The position numbers and the translations under genes are program-made. Below the pieces are notes generated by a model. The model was not told where the DNA came from, searched no databases, and saw only the letters and a list, made by a program, of their open reading frames with translations. 64,000 nucleotides of DNA from Anadara kagoshimensis (Eukaryota; Mollusca; Bivalvia; Arcoida; Arcidae), in the NCBI GenBank assembly GCA_021292105.1, contig CM037863.1, positions 9,426,085 to 9,490,084 of the forward strand. The letters run 5' to 3'. Positions within the stretch are counted from its first letter, which is position 1; each line of letters opens with the position of its first letter. Positions 20,796 to 31,709 of this stretch are shown here, one piece after another.

Positions 20796-21711
20796 AATTT
20801 TAGATTTCTTCTTGCTGCGTATTGTCGCTAACAAGTTGTCGTAAAATGTTCCAGTTAGATATAAACGATTCCTTAAAATGGACTAAGTAACTATAGCATA
20901 TACATGTAATTAATAACTATAACGGTAATATCAAACTCCCCTGTAGTGCAAACTTATAGAGATAAAGGGGTTTATAAGATATAATAGTTATAAAGTTTTA
21001 TAACGTCACTGTGTCTACGTGAGTCTTTGACAATGAGAAGTCTTGTGGGTTTTTTAATACTTTTATCAAGTTTGTCATACAGGATACTTGGACTAAATAA
21101 CAAGTCAATTTTAAATAGGAATTTAGTTTTCGATCGTCACTATCTATACACGAGACTCGTTCTTTTAAAAGATTTTCAATTTTTTGTCAAACAGGATTAC
21201 TTAAAGTGGACTAAATAACAATGCAATTTAAATGAGGGTGAAGTTTTAAATTGCGACTATGTTTATATGAGACTCATTCTTTTAAACGGTGTACGTTCGT
21301 ATTTCTGATACTTTGATCAAGTTTGTCATACAAGGCAACTTTAAATAAGGATTAAGTTTTTATTGCCACTATCTGTACATGAGAGTGATTTGTTTAAATA
21401 AGTTTCAGACATTGATAATCTTTACGTTTCTTATATTTTCAAGACTTTAAGCAAAGCTTTAGGATTGGAGCCTAATAGGTGTCTCTAAATGCAGGACATT
21501 CATAAGATTTTGATATCGATATAAGAACAACTATGAATGACGATGAAGTACAAAAATTCGAGTTGAATATATGCAATGGAGACGGAAGTTTCTCGGCAAT
21601 TTGAAGAACCACCTTTAATAGCGCGACAGATGAGAAATTTGATATATTGGGAAAATCATACCATTTTGAGGTAACTATTTTTGAGTACTTTTTATGTATG
21701 TCAACATACAG
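20796..21711. other. Upstream region of TRIM-like gene 2, with a degenerate repeat
   Basis: Between about 21000 and 21400 a phrase (tcaagtttgtcatacagg, gacttaaagtggactaaataa, tttttattgccactatctgt) recurs loosely three to four times, suggesting an old ~150-bp tandem repeat. A 5' UTR exon must lie somewhere upstream if the acceptor at 21709-21711 is used; it was not identified. Confidence 0.4.
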
Positions 21712-21716
21712 AAATA

Positions 21717-23702
21717 ATGGCATTGCCTTGGGCTATAATAGATGATGAAAATTTAATGTGCCCACTCTGTTTTGAACAATATCAAGAGCCTGAGTATTTG
21801 CCGTGTGTGCATTCATTTTCTGAAAAATCTTTAAAAATTCATCTAAAAGCTGGGAGAGTTAGAAAAAGAGGGACCGGTATACATACTATATGCCCTCCGC
21901 TTTGTTGTACAGAATTCGAGAAGCCACAAGGACCTTCCAATTCTAACATTCTAAAAGCGATTCCAAATGTAAACACCGAACGACATATTCAAGACACCAA
22001 CCATGAACAGATTAAAGAAGTAATGTGCTTTCCGTGTCAATGCGATGGAAATAATGTAAAAGCAACATATTGGTGTTTTGATTGTGAATTTGCCATCTGT
22101 GATCTCTGTAAAAATTTCCATGCGAAATTTCCAACAATGATCAGTCATAGAGTTTGTTTACTAACCAAGAAAACCCCCAGCATAGAAGCTTCTACTGAAT
22201 TCTGTCCAGACCACAAACACGAAAAACTAGACATGTATTGTTGCACACATCATAAACCGTGCTGTGAAATTTGTTCAGTGACAGAGCACAGAAATTGCTT
22301 GAGTGTAGTAACTTTAGACATCGCGGTACAACAATTTGCTGATCCGACAAGTATTGGTTCATTAAAAGACTTGCTTGATGAATCAAATCAAAGAATGACA
22401 CTTCTTAAAGAAAATAGAAAACAAAACATTGTAGATCTGCAAGTTAGTAAAGTTGATATCGACAACCATATGGCAAATCTTCGTAGCGAAGTGGATAGAT
22501 ACCTCGATAGAATCCAGCGCGAATTTAACAGTAATCTGGACAACCTTCATAAGAGAACTGTTTCGTTATTGCAAAATCAAATTTCAGAGTTTGAATCAGA
22601 GAAAGAGAAATTATTAGACAGTAAGACATCCCTTGACATAAGCGTCAATAGACGGTCTAAACTTTTGAAAATGAAAGAAGTTGAACGGGCAAAAGATTTA
22701 GAAAGACAAACTCGTAGGTTCATTGTAGAGATGGAAAAACAAATGCGCCGTTTGTCATATAAAGAGGTATTGAAGACAATAAGCGCGATTCAGAGCGATA
22801 TCCCTTCACTTGGGTCCGTAAAATTAATGTCCGAATTCATCCAAAATATATCACTAACAGATTTGTCAAAGAAGTATCCTTTACAACATGAGAAGAGCTT
22901 CATGATTGAACCTACAAATGAAATTACAGGTATGACATTTTTACCCACCGGAGACATCATTTGTTGTATATATCAAGACAAACGCTTGTGTCGATACAGA
23001 TATGATGGGAAACTAGCTAGTAGATACGTCGTTGAACATAACCCATTTGATATCACCTTATTCAGTGACGTAGAGGTCATTGTTACATTTCCTCTGACCA
23101 AATGTCTTCAGATACTGAACATTGGAAATATGACTCCTACTCAACAGATCGAAGTTTCCCAACAATTCTACGGAGTATGCTGTAGACTAGAGAAGATTTA
23201 CCTTTCTCACGCGCATGGAATCGTCGTCATTAACTCAAGAGGATTTGAGGAACAGAAATACGCATTTGACATTGGACCAGAAAAATACATCAATGTTAAA
23301 ATGTCTGGAGAAATTCTTTTTACTTCTCCAAGCGGATTACATAGTATATCAACGAATGGCGAACAAAAAAAAGTTTTCGATAAAACCGTCCCTTTGTTTG
23401 GAGTAACGTCAGATTATGATGGCCAGATATATGTTGCCTCGGGAACTTCTGCAATAATGTTGTCTGACCGAGGATGTATTAAACAGAATTTCTATTTGAA
23501 ACACAGCTGTCGTGCAATTGCATTCGGGATCAATCGAACTAAAATCGCTGTGTCAAGCACAGACACCGAGTACTACACAGATACACCTGTTTCAAGAATT
23601 TCAAAACGAAGAAGAGCCATTGGCAAAACTGACGAAAGGATTCAGTTACAAAAACACCATTTAGCGATTTACGATCTTACAGACAAAGGTAGTCATTCTT
23701 AA
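21717..23702 (+). CDS. TRIM-like protein 2 with degenerate RING
   Basis: 661-aa TRIM-family protein in one coding exon. The ATG at 21717 was chosen because the frame upstream starts only at a TTG and an acceptor (acatacag) ends 5 nt before it. The RING keeps C15, C18, C30 and H32, but the next pair is S35 and S38 (both TCT) where TRIM-like gene 3 has C35 and C38. The last pair reads CPPLC, with three residues between Cys instead of two. One zinc site is thus lost and the other is disturbed. B-box 1 (104-144) and B-box 2 (163-194) are complete, and a coiled coil (about 215-365) and an NHL-like C-terminus follow. Members without a working RING can act as scaffolds or regulators; ligase activity is unlikely. 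A DR1 repeat begins at its stop codon. Confidence 0.9.
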   Translation: MALPWAIIDDENLMCPLCFEQYQEPEYLPCVHSFSEKSLKIHLKAGRVRKRGTGIHTICPPLCCTEFEKPQGPSNSNILKAIPNVNTERHIQDTNHEQIKEVMCFPCQCDGNNVKATYWCFDCEFAICDLCKNFHAKFPTMISHRVCLLTKKTPSIEASTEFCPDHKHEKLDMYCCTHHKPCCEICSVTEHRNCLSVVTLDIAVQQFADPTSIGSLKDLLDESNQRMTLLKENRKQNIVDLQVSKVDIDNHMANLRSEVDRYLDRIQREFNSNLDNLHKRTVSLLQNQISEFESEKEKLLDSKTSLDISVNRRSKLLKMKEVERAKDLERQTRRFIVEMEKQMRRLSYKEVLKTISAIQSDIPSLGSVKLMSEFIQNISLTDLSKKYPLQHEKSFMIEPTNEITGMTFLPTGDIICCIYQDKRLCRYRYDGKLASRYVVEHNPFDITLFSDVEVIVTFPLTKCLQILNIGNMTPTQQIEVSQQFYGVCCRLEKIYLSHAHGIVVINSRGFEEQKYAFDIGPEKYINVKMSGEILFTSPSGLHSISTNGEQKKVFDKTVPLFGVTSDYDGQIYVASGTSAIMLSDRGCIKQNFYLKHSCRAIAFGINRTKIAVSSTDTEYYTDTPVSRISKRRRAIGKTDERIQLQKHHLAIYDLTDKGSHS

Positions 23703-23706
23703 TAAA
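23701..23706 (+). promoter_or_regulatory. AATAAA overlapping the stop codon of TRIM-like gene 2
   Basis: The stop TAA (23700-23702) is immediately followed by TAAAAAC, forming AATAAA where the DR1 repeat begins. It may serve as a poly(A) signal, but would leave almost no 3' UTR. Confidence 0.35.
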
Positions 23707-23880
23707 AACAAACATACAAATCTATGTCTAGGTTACATTCTCAAAATAAAAAATGTTAAAAACTGGCAAATAAAGTAAAACTCACGTGCTTCCGCCATGA
23801 GCGTGAGACCAGATGCTCCGGGAGGATAAGCACCTCCTGTTTAGCTAGCTACATTCGCCACGTGTGACCTTAAACTTAAG
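23703..23880 (-). repeat. DR1 dispersed repeat (minus), abutting a stop codon
   Basis: taaaaacaaacatacaaatc, aactggcaaataaagtaaaa, tgctccgggaggataagcac, tgtttagctagctacattcg, ccacgtgtgac. It starts directly at the end of the TRIM-like 2 reading frame. Confidence 0.8.
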
Positions 23881-24069
23881 AATGTAAAAAAACATGGAGC
23901 AATGGGGAGTTTATTTCATGATAACAAAATGATTATTTTAAGCAAATAGTTTAATGTATCCCTTGATTGGAGATACATACATACAAATGCAAAGAAGCCT
24001 TTGAGCCTTGTCGACATGAAACGATCCGTAAACCACAAATATAGTCAAAGTAAGTATTACTTAACATGT

Positions 24070-24135
24070 TTTACCATAAGACGGCTGTTTCGGAATAAAT
24101 ACTGCTTCATCAGTAGTGCTTGGACCACAATTACT
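24070..24135 (+). repeat. DR5 short dispersed repeat
   Basis: ggctgtttcggaataaatac and tcatcagtagtgcttggacc. The clearest copy of this family here. Confidence 0.65.
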
Positions 24136-24224
24136 TGTATTGTGGTGTGCATTTGGTTTTGTTCACTATTGTCAAGTACATATTTCTTCTTTTTATTCTT
24201 TCTTTTATATACATAATTTTGAAA

Positions 24225-24365
24225 TCAAAAACAATTAATCTACTCTATGTCTAAGTCACAATTAAAGAACAATTTATAACCGACAAATTTAGTTAAACAT
24301 GCCATTGTCTACCAGGAAAGTGAGACTTCTTTCCAGCTAACCAATCCGCCACGTGTGTAATAAAA
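24225..24365 (-). repeat. DR1 dispersed repeat (minus), internally deleted
   Basis: atcaaaaacaattaatctac, aaatttagttaaacatgcca, ccaggaaagtgagac, then a jump to ccgccacgtgtgtaataaaa. Confidence 0.65.
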
Positions 24366-24679
24366 ATGATAATAAAAAGAAAAAGAACAAATGATATTAT
24401 TGATGTAAAATAAATCTCAGGTAGTGTATATTTGCAAATGTAAAATCAATATTTGTTAAGTACAGGATCACTAGTAAATTAAGCGTTAATTTCAAATGAC
24501 TAGATAGTTATTATAAGGGACAATAGTTATTATAAGGGACAACTTAATACCGTAAGTGAACTCTTTCTATATCATACCATTCAATGCCATTTTGTCTTCA
24601 GATCCAGTGTTCAAAAGACTAGAATCACTACTATCAGTGATGTCAATAAATGTTGATGTTGAGGCTTTTTTTATTTATT

Positions 24680-24830
24680 ATTACACACATGATGGTCATA
24701 GCTAGCTAAACAAAAGGTAATAACTCTTCCGAAGCACCCGGCCTCACGTCCCTAGTGAAAGTCCGCATGTTAAATTTAATTGCTTTTACTTTGCTTTGGG
24801 ATTGTGATTTGGATATTGATTGCTATTTTT
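24680..24830 (+). repeat. DR1 dispersed repeat (plus)
   Basis: catagctagctaaacaaaag, gcacccggcctcacgtccct, gctttgggattgtgatttgg. It ends ~95 bp before the acceptor of TRIM-like gene 3. Confidence 0.75.
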
Positions 24831-24911
24831 TATTAAATCGTATTTGCTTTTTGTGTTTTCGTTTAGTAATCGTTAAGTACAAGTGCTTTATCTCGCTTAT
24901 AAACCCACTTC

Positions 24912-24924
24912 TTCTTGTTTGTAG
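24912..24924 (+). promoter_or_regulatory. 3' splice site before TRIM-like gene 3 ATG
   Basis: ttcttgtttgtag, 20 nt before the ATG. The position is almost the same as in TRIM-like gene 1 (22 nt), which supports a shared 5' UTR intron and the MAEA start in both. Confidence 0.6.
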
Positions 24925-24944
24925 GTACCAAATAGACACTAAAG

Positions 24945-26969
24945 ATGGCAGAAGCACAGCGAACGTTTGATGAAGATATTCTACAATGCCCTCTGTGTTG
25001 TTGCATCTACGATAATCCTAGACAGTTGCCTTGCCTTCATTCATTTTGCTTGAAATGTCTCCTGAACCATGTTTCACCCTTGTCATACAGTAATAATGAC
25101 ACGGTCACGGAAAGAATCAATGAATGCAAAGAATCAAGGTCTCACATGTGTCCTGTGTGTCGTACAGTTTTTGCCATCAGTCAAGAATTGGATCCATTAG
25201 AATACGTTAGAAGATTACCGTCAAACAATGTGCTGAGCATGCTGATTCAACAAGACAAATTCGAGCAGTGTCACAACTTTTGTGATCTTTGCTTCAAATC
25301 TGATAAAAAGGCCAAAGCTGAATTTTATTGTGTCGATTGTAAAATGGCATTTTGCATCGTGTGTGAGAACTGTCATAAAAAATTTCCATCAATTTCAAAC
25401 CACACCACACTACCCCTAGATGCAACAGTAAACCGTTCATGTGTTCCGGGATCTAATTTATTTTGCGAGGATCATACGTACTTGAAACTAGATTTCTTTT
25501 GTTCCAGTCACCAGAAGCCATGTTGCAAGCTTTGTGTCAAATTATATCATACACAATGCAAGGATGTAAGGGCTATCCGCAAAGCATTAAATGATGTTGA
25601 TAAAACAGAGGAAATTTCCAATCTTTCACATTCTTTTGATGAATTAATTTCAATGTACGTTGAAATTAAAAAAGACAGACATGAAAATATTGTACGTTTA
25701 ACCAATGAAACTAGAATCACAAACGATAGAATAGAACTCTTAGGAAACAGTATCATCGAGCATTTCAAAACCTTGATGCAAACTATGAAGAATCAAAATG
25801 AGTGTTTACTTTCCAAAAGTGTGTCTAAACTTGATCAACAGATGTCAGAAATCGACCACTCTTTGAAATCGGCTATTAATATCAAGACTTTACTCCGTGC
25901 GTGTAGCAACCACTCCTCAAACATACAGATACTACAACAGCTGGATAAGATTTCTCACTCTTGTAAAGAACAACAAGGCTCATTAACAGAGTATAGAAAG
26001 CAGTTGTTTAGCATTGAGCATGAAGTGAATTTCACATGTCGAATAGAAGACGTACAAGCACAACAAAGAGAATTGGGGTCCTTGAAAGTGAAAAAAGCAA
26101 TAATTCCAAGTATATCTATGTATACTGAAATGAAGAGAACACTATCCATCGTCATCCCGGCAGAACAAAATCGGGAATCAAGCCAATATTCAACACAAAA
26201 ATTTTTTGGAGCAAGACATGCTAAAAATGCATTCATCACTGGAGCAGTATTTCATTCAAGTGGTAACATAATATTCGCCAATAACTCCGAAAATGCAATC
26301 CATATACACGACTCGGAGGGAAGTAAATTACTGAAACAGATGTTGAACTACAAACCCTTTGATCTTGCCGTTTTAGATGACGACATGCTTGCAATATCAT
26401 TTCCCGAGGAATGTCAAATTATGAAGTTCAGTCTAAAATATAGACAGCTTCGAGGTTGGAAGACAACACTGGAAAGCTGTTATGGAATACATTTGACACG
26501 AGATAAATTATTTGCCTCATGTATTACCCATATTGAAATTTTTTCTACAATTTCAAACACACAACATATGATTCAGAAAGTTAAAAGTACACAGGGTTAT
26601 CTGTATGTTCCGTCTGACTTGGATGAAATCTACTATACGGCGGAGAATCGCTTGGTTTGTGTATCATCAGACGGAAAAGAACTACATCATCATAACAGTG
26701 ACAATAGAAGCCTTGCAGGGGTTACAATGGGTGCCGATGGTTACATATATGCAGCAGATACTACGAATAAGACTGTTATAATGTTTTCAAAAACACTGGT
26801 ACAATTACAGGCATATCCAGTTGACTTTATACCTTCAGCCCTGGTTTTCTTAAAAGAAAATAAAAAACTTTGCATTTCTCGTATGCAAAAAGGGGAAGTG
26901 GGAGGCATTGTACAAGATCGCTACAAGCAAACTCTGCTTGAGTGTGCATCTTTATTTGAATTAATGTGA
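24945..26969 (+). CDS. TRIM-like protein 3 (RING, two B-boxes, coiled coil, NHL-like propeller)
   Basis: 674-aa probable E3 ubiquitin ligase of the TRIM family. The RING is complete: C15, C18, C30, H32, C35, C38, C69 and C72. B-box 1 spans 113-153 and B-box 2 174-205. A long helical region (about 215-390) contains leucine-rich heptad-like stretches. The C-terminal ~250 residues resemble gene 1 closely, with shared phrases such as YKPFDLAVLDDDMLAIS, GYLYVPSDLDEIYYTAENRL and GVTMGADGYIYAADTTNKT. Genes 1 and 3 are the closer pair although they lie 20 kb apart on opposite strands; gene 2 is more distant although it is adjacent. No clear poly(A) signal follows within 100 nt. Confidence 0.92.
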   Translation: MAEAQRTFDEDILQCPLCCCIYDNPRQLPCLHSFCLKCLLNHVSPLSYSNNDTVTERINECKESRSHMCPVCRTVFAISQELDPLEYVRRLPSNNVLSMLIQQDKFEQCHNFCDLCFKSDKKAKAEFYCVDCKMAFCIVCENCHKKFPSISNHTTLPLDATVNRSCVPGSNLFCEDHTYLKLDFFCSSHQKPCCKLCVKLYHTQCKDVRAIRKALNDVDKTEEISNLSHSFDELISMYVEIKKDRHENIVRLTNETRITNDRIELLGNSIIEHFKTLMQTMKNQNECLLSKSVSKLDQQMSEIDHSLKSAINIKTLLRACSNHSSNIQILQQLDKISHSCKEQQGSLTEYRKQLFSIEHEVNFTCRIEDVQAQQRELGSLKVKKAIIPSISMYTEMKRTLSIVIPAEQNRESSQYSTQKFFGARHAKNAFITGAVFHSSGNIIFANNSENAIHIHDSEGSKLLKQMLNYKPFDLAVLDDDMLAISFPEECQIMKFSLKYRQLRGWKTTLESCYGIHLTRDKLFASCITHIEIFSTISNTQHMIQKVKSTQGYLYVPSDLDEIYYTAENRLVCVSSDGKELHHHNSDNRSLAGVTMGADGYIYAADTTNKTVIMFSKTLVQLQAYPVDFIPSALVFLKENKKLCISRMQKGEVGGIVQDRYKQTLLECASLFELM

Positions 26970-28730
26970 AGAAAAAAGTGAAAGCGATGAAAAAAACTAA
27001 AACAGAAAACCACAGAAGTTGCTAATACAATAGTAATATTCTTCTTATGTGACTCTTTTATTTGTATCGCTTCTCAAAAAACGCAATAATTGTGTCAAAA
27101 ATGTACAATTGTGTAAATTTGCTGCTAGTTTAAATTGAAATTCCTTAAACACTTTGGTATATTTCTCCGTGCAAAGTATATCTTTAGCTAAATTTGGTAA
27201 AATATATTTTGGTCCTTTTTGGTATCTTTTCAACATTTTTGAAACAAATTACTTCACAATTTTCGTCCAAGCATTACAGATGAGGAATTGAATTCCGAAA
27301 CTGTCGTTATTGTTTTATTGACCTGGCATTCCCTTTCTTATTTATTTATTTATTTATTTTTTTTTGGCTCAAAGTTGTGGGTTTTAGGCGAGAAAATACG
27401 GTAATATAAAGAGGTATTAAACAGGTATTATTACGCTAAAATTAAACTGCGCTAATATGTTTACCAGTCATCAATCGCTAAAATAAGTATGCGCCAATAT
27501 AAAGCGGTTTACAGTATATGAAAATTTATTTGTATTCGTGGGATGCTGAAAAGAGAAGGCAAGGTAAATGGAAAAAAACTGGACAGTTAATGACCTTAAT
27601 CCTCCTGATCCTGTGACTGTCATTCCACTGAATTTTTATTATACTGAAACATCCATACTGCATACCTAAATGTCCTGGATTTTGATGTTACATTATTTCA
27701 AAGCATATAACAGTCGAATTGCGAATCGAGTTCCATTTTCCAAGTGTACGTTGTTTAGGCTGTGATTGAAAACATATTATTTGGTTACAACCTAATAAAT
27801 AATTTTTGTCTAATTTCGTATTCAGTTGTGATGTATGCATTTTGTCATAATAAATGAATATCAAAGCACATGTCATCTTGTTTGCTGTCATAGTAAATCC
27901 CCTTAAGGATTTTAAAATAAATATTTGCGTATATTTTCTGACGGAGATAGTATTACAAAATGTATACATCACAACGGTATATAACATGATGCAAAATTTA
28001 TTTATTTTCATACCTAAAAAATTGAAAAACTAGTGTCACGTTGGACATGAATTAAAAGTAGTGATTCCCTGTTTACATTATTGTTATCATTCATAAAGAA
28101 TATTTGTTTCGTATTTAATCTTTTTCTGAATAGAGCATTTCTAAAATTAAACAACTAGTATTTTTCATTTATTCTGACAATTTTAATTTTTTTTTCAAAA
28201 TGTATTGCAAATTTATATTTTTGGATTAACTGTTTAGATTGTAATATAATCGTTCTCTCATGAATATAATTATTTTAAACATTTTTTAGGTAAACAAAGT
28301 AGATCAAGTTAATAAATACTACATGATTTCATGCCTTGTAATCTGTATACGTAAGAGTTATTCCCCTTTGAACACCGGTAACAACCAAATTCGTTACAAG
28401 TTTATAAAAATTTTACCTGTTTTCAGTTTTTAGATTTTTTTAATTCTTTAGCTAGTTTAGTTGAGAAAACAGTTAAAAAAAAAAAAAAAGAATTTGTCAT
28501 ATATTATATATAAAACTTTATGCAAATAAATGGATGTCAGATGGAACGAAACCCGGTAATTGAAAAGAAGGGAAATAAATCGTACTCCATAAATGAAATA
28601 TTATTTACTTACTAGTATTTGATCATTTTAATGTAGTTAATAAAAACAATTTAGAAAACCTACATGGCTTTTATAATTTCTTTGCAGCAATATACCTGCT
28701 TCTCAAACTTATGGGGGAATTGTTTTCACA
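26970..28730. other. Intergenic, one DR5 copy, no gene
   Basis: AT-rich. An inverted DR5 copy lies at 27245-27305 (cgtccaagcattacagatga, gaattccgaaac). A phrase with cgctaaaataagtatgcgcc near 27475 resembles a common invertebrate interspersed repeat, but no borders are visible. The open frames here have no protein-like composition. Confidence 0.5.
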
Positions 28731-28799
28731 ATTAATACGTTATGGAAGAGCTTGTCATACATTTGAAGTCTTTCCATGTGCCTTTCATTCTTAATTTTG

Positions 28800-28935
28800 A
28801 TTTCTAAACCCTCCGGAGCACCCAGTCTCAATTTCCTGTCGGAAGTTCACGTGTTTAACTAGCTTTGTCAGTTACCGAATAAATTTTGCTTTGCTTTATG
28901 AATTGTGATTTGGAAGTATGTTTGTGTTTGATTAT
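28800..28935 (+). repeat. DR1 dispersed repeat (plus), 3' half
   Basis: ctccggagcacccagtctca, ggaagttcacgtgtttaact, gctttatgaattgtgatttg. The final atggattag block is shortened. Confidence 0.7.
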
Positions 28936-29344
28936 TATAATTATTTCCCATAATTTATTTTTTTTTTTAATTTGGAACCCAAGTACTACATTTTTTCGTC
29001 ATACCACTGGACATTTATTTCTGGCTAAATCACATTCAAAAGTTGATAAAAACTCAGAGACATGTTTTGGAAAGACATGTCAATTTTAAATTTTAAATTA
29101 TCTCCTGAGATAAAATAAAAGAACTCCATATATTAAAGCAAAAACTGTTCAAATATATGTGATTGTTCAAGACAGTATTATTCAGATGTTGTTTTACATA
29201 ATTTGCTTATTTTAAACGTCTTGGCTTTGTTATTATTATAGCGTTTCCGATATGCGTTTATCTTCTCTACTTTTCTTCTGTTTAGCTGCTTTTTTCACTA
29301 ATTTGTCTTGTGGTGTGTTGGTTTTTGCTAAGTTTGCGTTTTCA

Positions 29345-29405
29345 CAATTTTTATCGAAGCACTACTGATGAAGAATTATATTCCGAAACGTCCGCTTAGT
29401 GTGGT
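29345..29405 (-). repeat. DR5 short dispersed repeat (minus)
   Basis: tcgaagcactactgatgaag followed by attatattccgaaacgtccg, the inverse of the 24.07-kb copy. Confidence 0.65.
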
Positions 29406-29559
29406 AACATAAACACTGGTATAATAAAATATTAGTTATCTTATTTTCATTAAAAAAATTCTCTTTATAAAGTTTGTTTTATTCGATTCTAAACAACAGC
29501 GGCAATTGCGCTCGATCAAAGACGCAAATGTTATTATAAATTCACAACATTGTTGATAA

Positions 29560-29800
29560 GCATGATGTCCCTGTATCCGAAATTAATCTTGATATATTTA
29601 GCCTTCCATAGTCAAATGTTCTTTTCAATCCTAATTGCACGCTGCAGGTGTAGCTAGCTCAACAGGAGGCGCGTACACTTCCGGAGCACCAGGTCTCGTT
29701 TTCTGGCTGGTGGAAGTTCAGTGTTTAACCTAATTTGCCACCTTCAAGGTTTTACCTAGCTTTGCGATTTTGGTTTGGACATGAAGTGTTATGTTTGTTT
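29560..29800 (+). repeat. DR1 dispersed repeat (plus), near full-length
   Basis: Contains the 5' part (gatgtccctgtatccgaaat, atagtcaaatgttcttttca), tgtagctagctcaacaggag, ccggagcaccaggtctcgtt and tttggacatgaagtgttatg. Confidence 0.8.
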
Positions 29801-29931
29801 TTATTAATAGTATCAAAGTTCAATAAGGTAATTTGTTGCTTATTGTATGGACTAGGAAAAGCAAACATAATGGTAATACAATATAGCAAAGGAAAAACAA
29901 ATCAAACAAGCCATGAATATGTCACATCAAA

Positions 29932-30110
29932 AACAAACATACCAATCCATGTCCAAAACTACAATCTCATAAATCTTTAAAACTGTAAAATTAGGTGAAA
30001 CACGTGAACTTTCACTAGTGATGTGAGGCCGGGAGCTCCGGAAGGGTAAGTACCTCCCGTGTAGCTAGCTACACCGGCCACGCGTGTGATCAAAATTGAG
30101 AGTAAAAGGA
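29932..30110 (-). repeat. DR1 dispersed repeat (minus)
   Basis: aaaaacaaacataccaatcc, acgtgaactttcactagtga, ctccggaagggtaagtacct, tagctagctacaccggccac. It is inverted relative to the copy 130 bp upstream, so the two face each other tail to tail. Confidence 0.85.
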
Positions 30111-30436
30111 ATACATAATTTTTGAATGTATTGAATGGCAAAATCTAAATATTTGCATGTGACAAAACAACTATCACATATTGGGTTATTCGATTATGAT
30201 ACTTTCGAATGCACTGTAGTAAATGATGAAATATAATCAGTAATGTGGTTATAGAAATTTAAAATGGCATTCAAAAACCGTATTTTTTTACAAGCCGTGG
30301 ATTATAAAAACCAGAATAAAACATTTGCATATAAAGAATAATCCTGTTTGTCGTAAACAACACATATAGTAGTTTTAATGTAACAAAATATTTTGAAATA
30401 CGGTATGAACAGCGTAAGTTTATTCATTCAGGAAAT

Positions 30437-30601
30437 TTAATCAAAAACAGACACACAATCCACGTCCAAATGACAATGCCAAAGAAAAGTAAAAATTGAA
30501 AACTGGCAAATTAATTTAAACACGGTAGAAGTAAGACCGGGTTCTCTGGAAGGATAAACGTCTCCTGTTGAGCTAGCTACGCCCGATAAGTGTTAAAAAT
30601 A
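30437..30601 (-). repeat. DR1 dispersed repeat (minus)
   Basis: atcaaaaacagacacacaat, aaaactggcaaattaattta, ctctggaaggataaacgtct, gagctagctacgcccgataa. Confidence 0.75.
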
Positions 30602-30715
30602 CGATATGGTATAACCAATGGTGGCTTTCCTTTCTGTGAAATACGGTTTATTCTGCTAAAGCCTCATTAAGGCTTTAATTTATGAATTATGTATGTGTGT
30701 TCACCCACATAAACA

Positions 30716-30870
30716 AACAAACAAATAAATAAATAACTATCTCTCTTCACTAGATTTGTCAAGTAATAAACTCTGGCTCATACTTCAATAACCAGACGAA
30801 ATTATAATTAAATTGTAAATAATAAATAAATAAATAAATAAATAATAAATAAATAAATAAATAAATAAAT
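30716..30870. repeat. (AAAT)n microsatellite, two blocks
   Basis: AAAC/AAAT runs at 30716-30735 and 30820-30870, separated by non-repeat AT-rich DNA. Confidence 0.9.
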
Positions 30871-31296
30871 AATCATCTGTTGATAAATTTTTATTTTCAA
30901 AATAACAAAAAAAGTGTAACAATGTTTAAATATACATATAAATAACAAAATCATACAACATGCACTATTTTTTTCACAAAATCGATAAAACTTTTAATAC
31001 ATATTCATGTCGACATACAAAAATCTTATATGTAGAAATTCAATGGTTAAGGTCCACACAATTTGGTAAATTTAACTAATAGAACATAATTATATGCTTA
31101 AGGTCTCTCGTTATTTCTTTGAATCATTATTACTAGTATAACAAAACGTATAAATTTGTCTCGTGATTTCGCCTCTAGTATCCAAACAATTTGGTGAAAT
31201 TTAACTGATAGCATAAACATTCCATGTGCTTCTTTTGAATGCAATATCTAATAAACATTCAAAAGTAGCAAATTACATACATACAAGCATACTTAA

Positions 31297-31709
31297 CAGG
31301 GATTTTTCTGGGTATCCACAGGGTCCGGTAAAGGGACCCAATGCAAAAAAACATACATTTTTCCCAATTAGTAAAAAATTCTTAATTAGCTATGTTTATC
31401 AATTTTTTGAGAAAAAAAATCACAAGATCATCAACATCATATTAGCATATTCGTAGGATATCTCGTTCTGATAACGATTTCAATCTATATTAACCATTTA
31501 ACCCACATTTTGCTGGATGATTTATATAGAGACAAAAGAGACAGCGCTATTTTGCTGTGAACACCGATATAATTTGTTCAATTACCAGTATTCTAGTGAT
31601 CTAGAATTTCTAATATGTTGTTGTGATTTTTCCCAAAATAACATTTTTGTTGAGCATTTTCCCAATTTCATCCCAAGGTCCTTTTCCCAAAAGGTCAGAA
31701 AAATCCCTG
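31297..31709. mobile_element. MITE-C: 413-bp element with perfect 14-bp inverted ends
   Basis: It begins cagggatttttctg and ends cagaaaaatccctg, a perfect 14-bp terminal inverted repeat. Inner flanks (gggacccaatgc; tttcccaatttcatccc) resemble a repeat common in invertebrate genomes. No transposase and no exact target duplication. Open frames inside are spurious. Confidence 0.75.
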
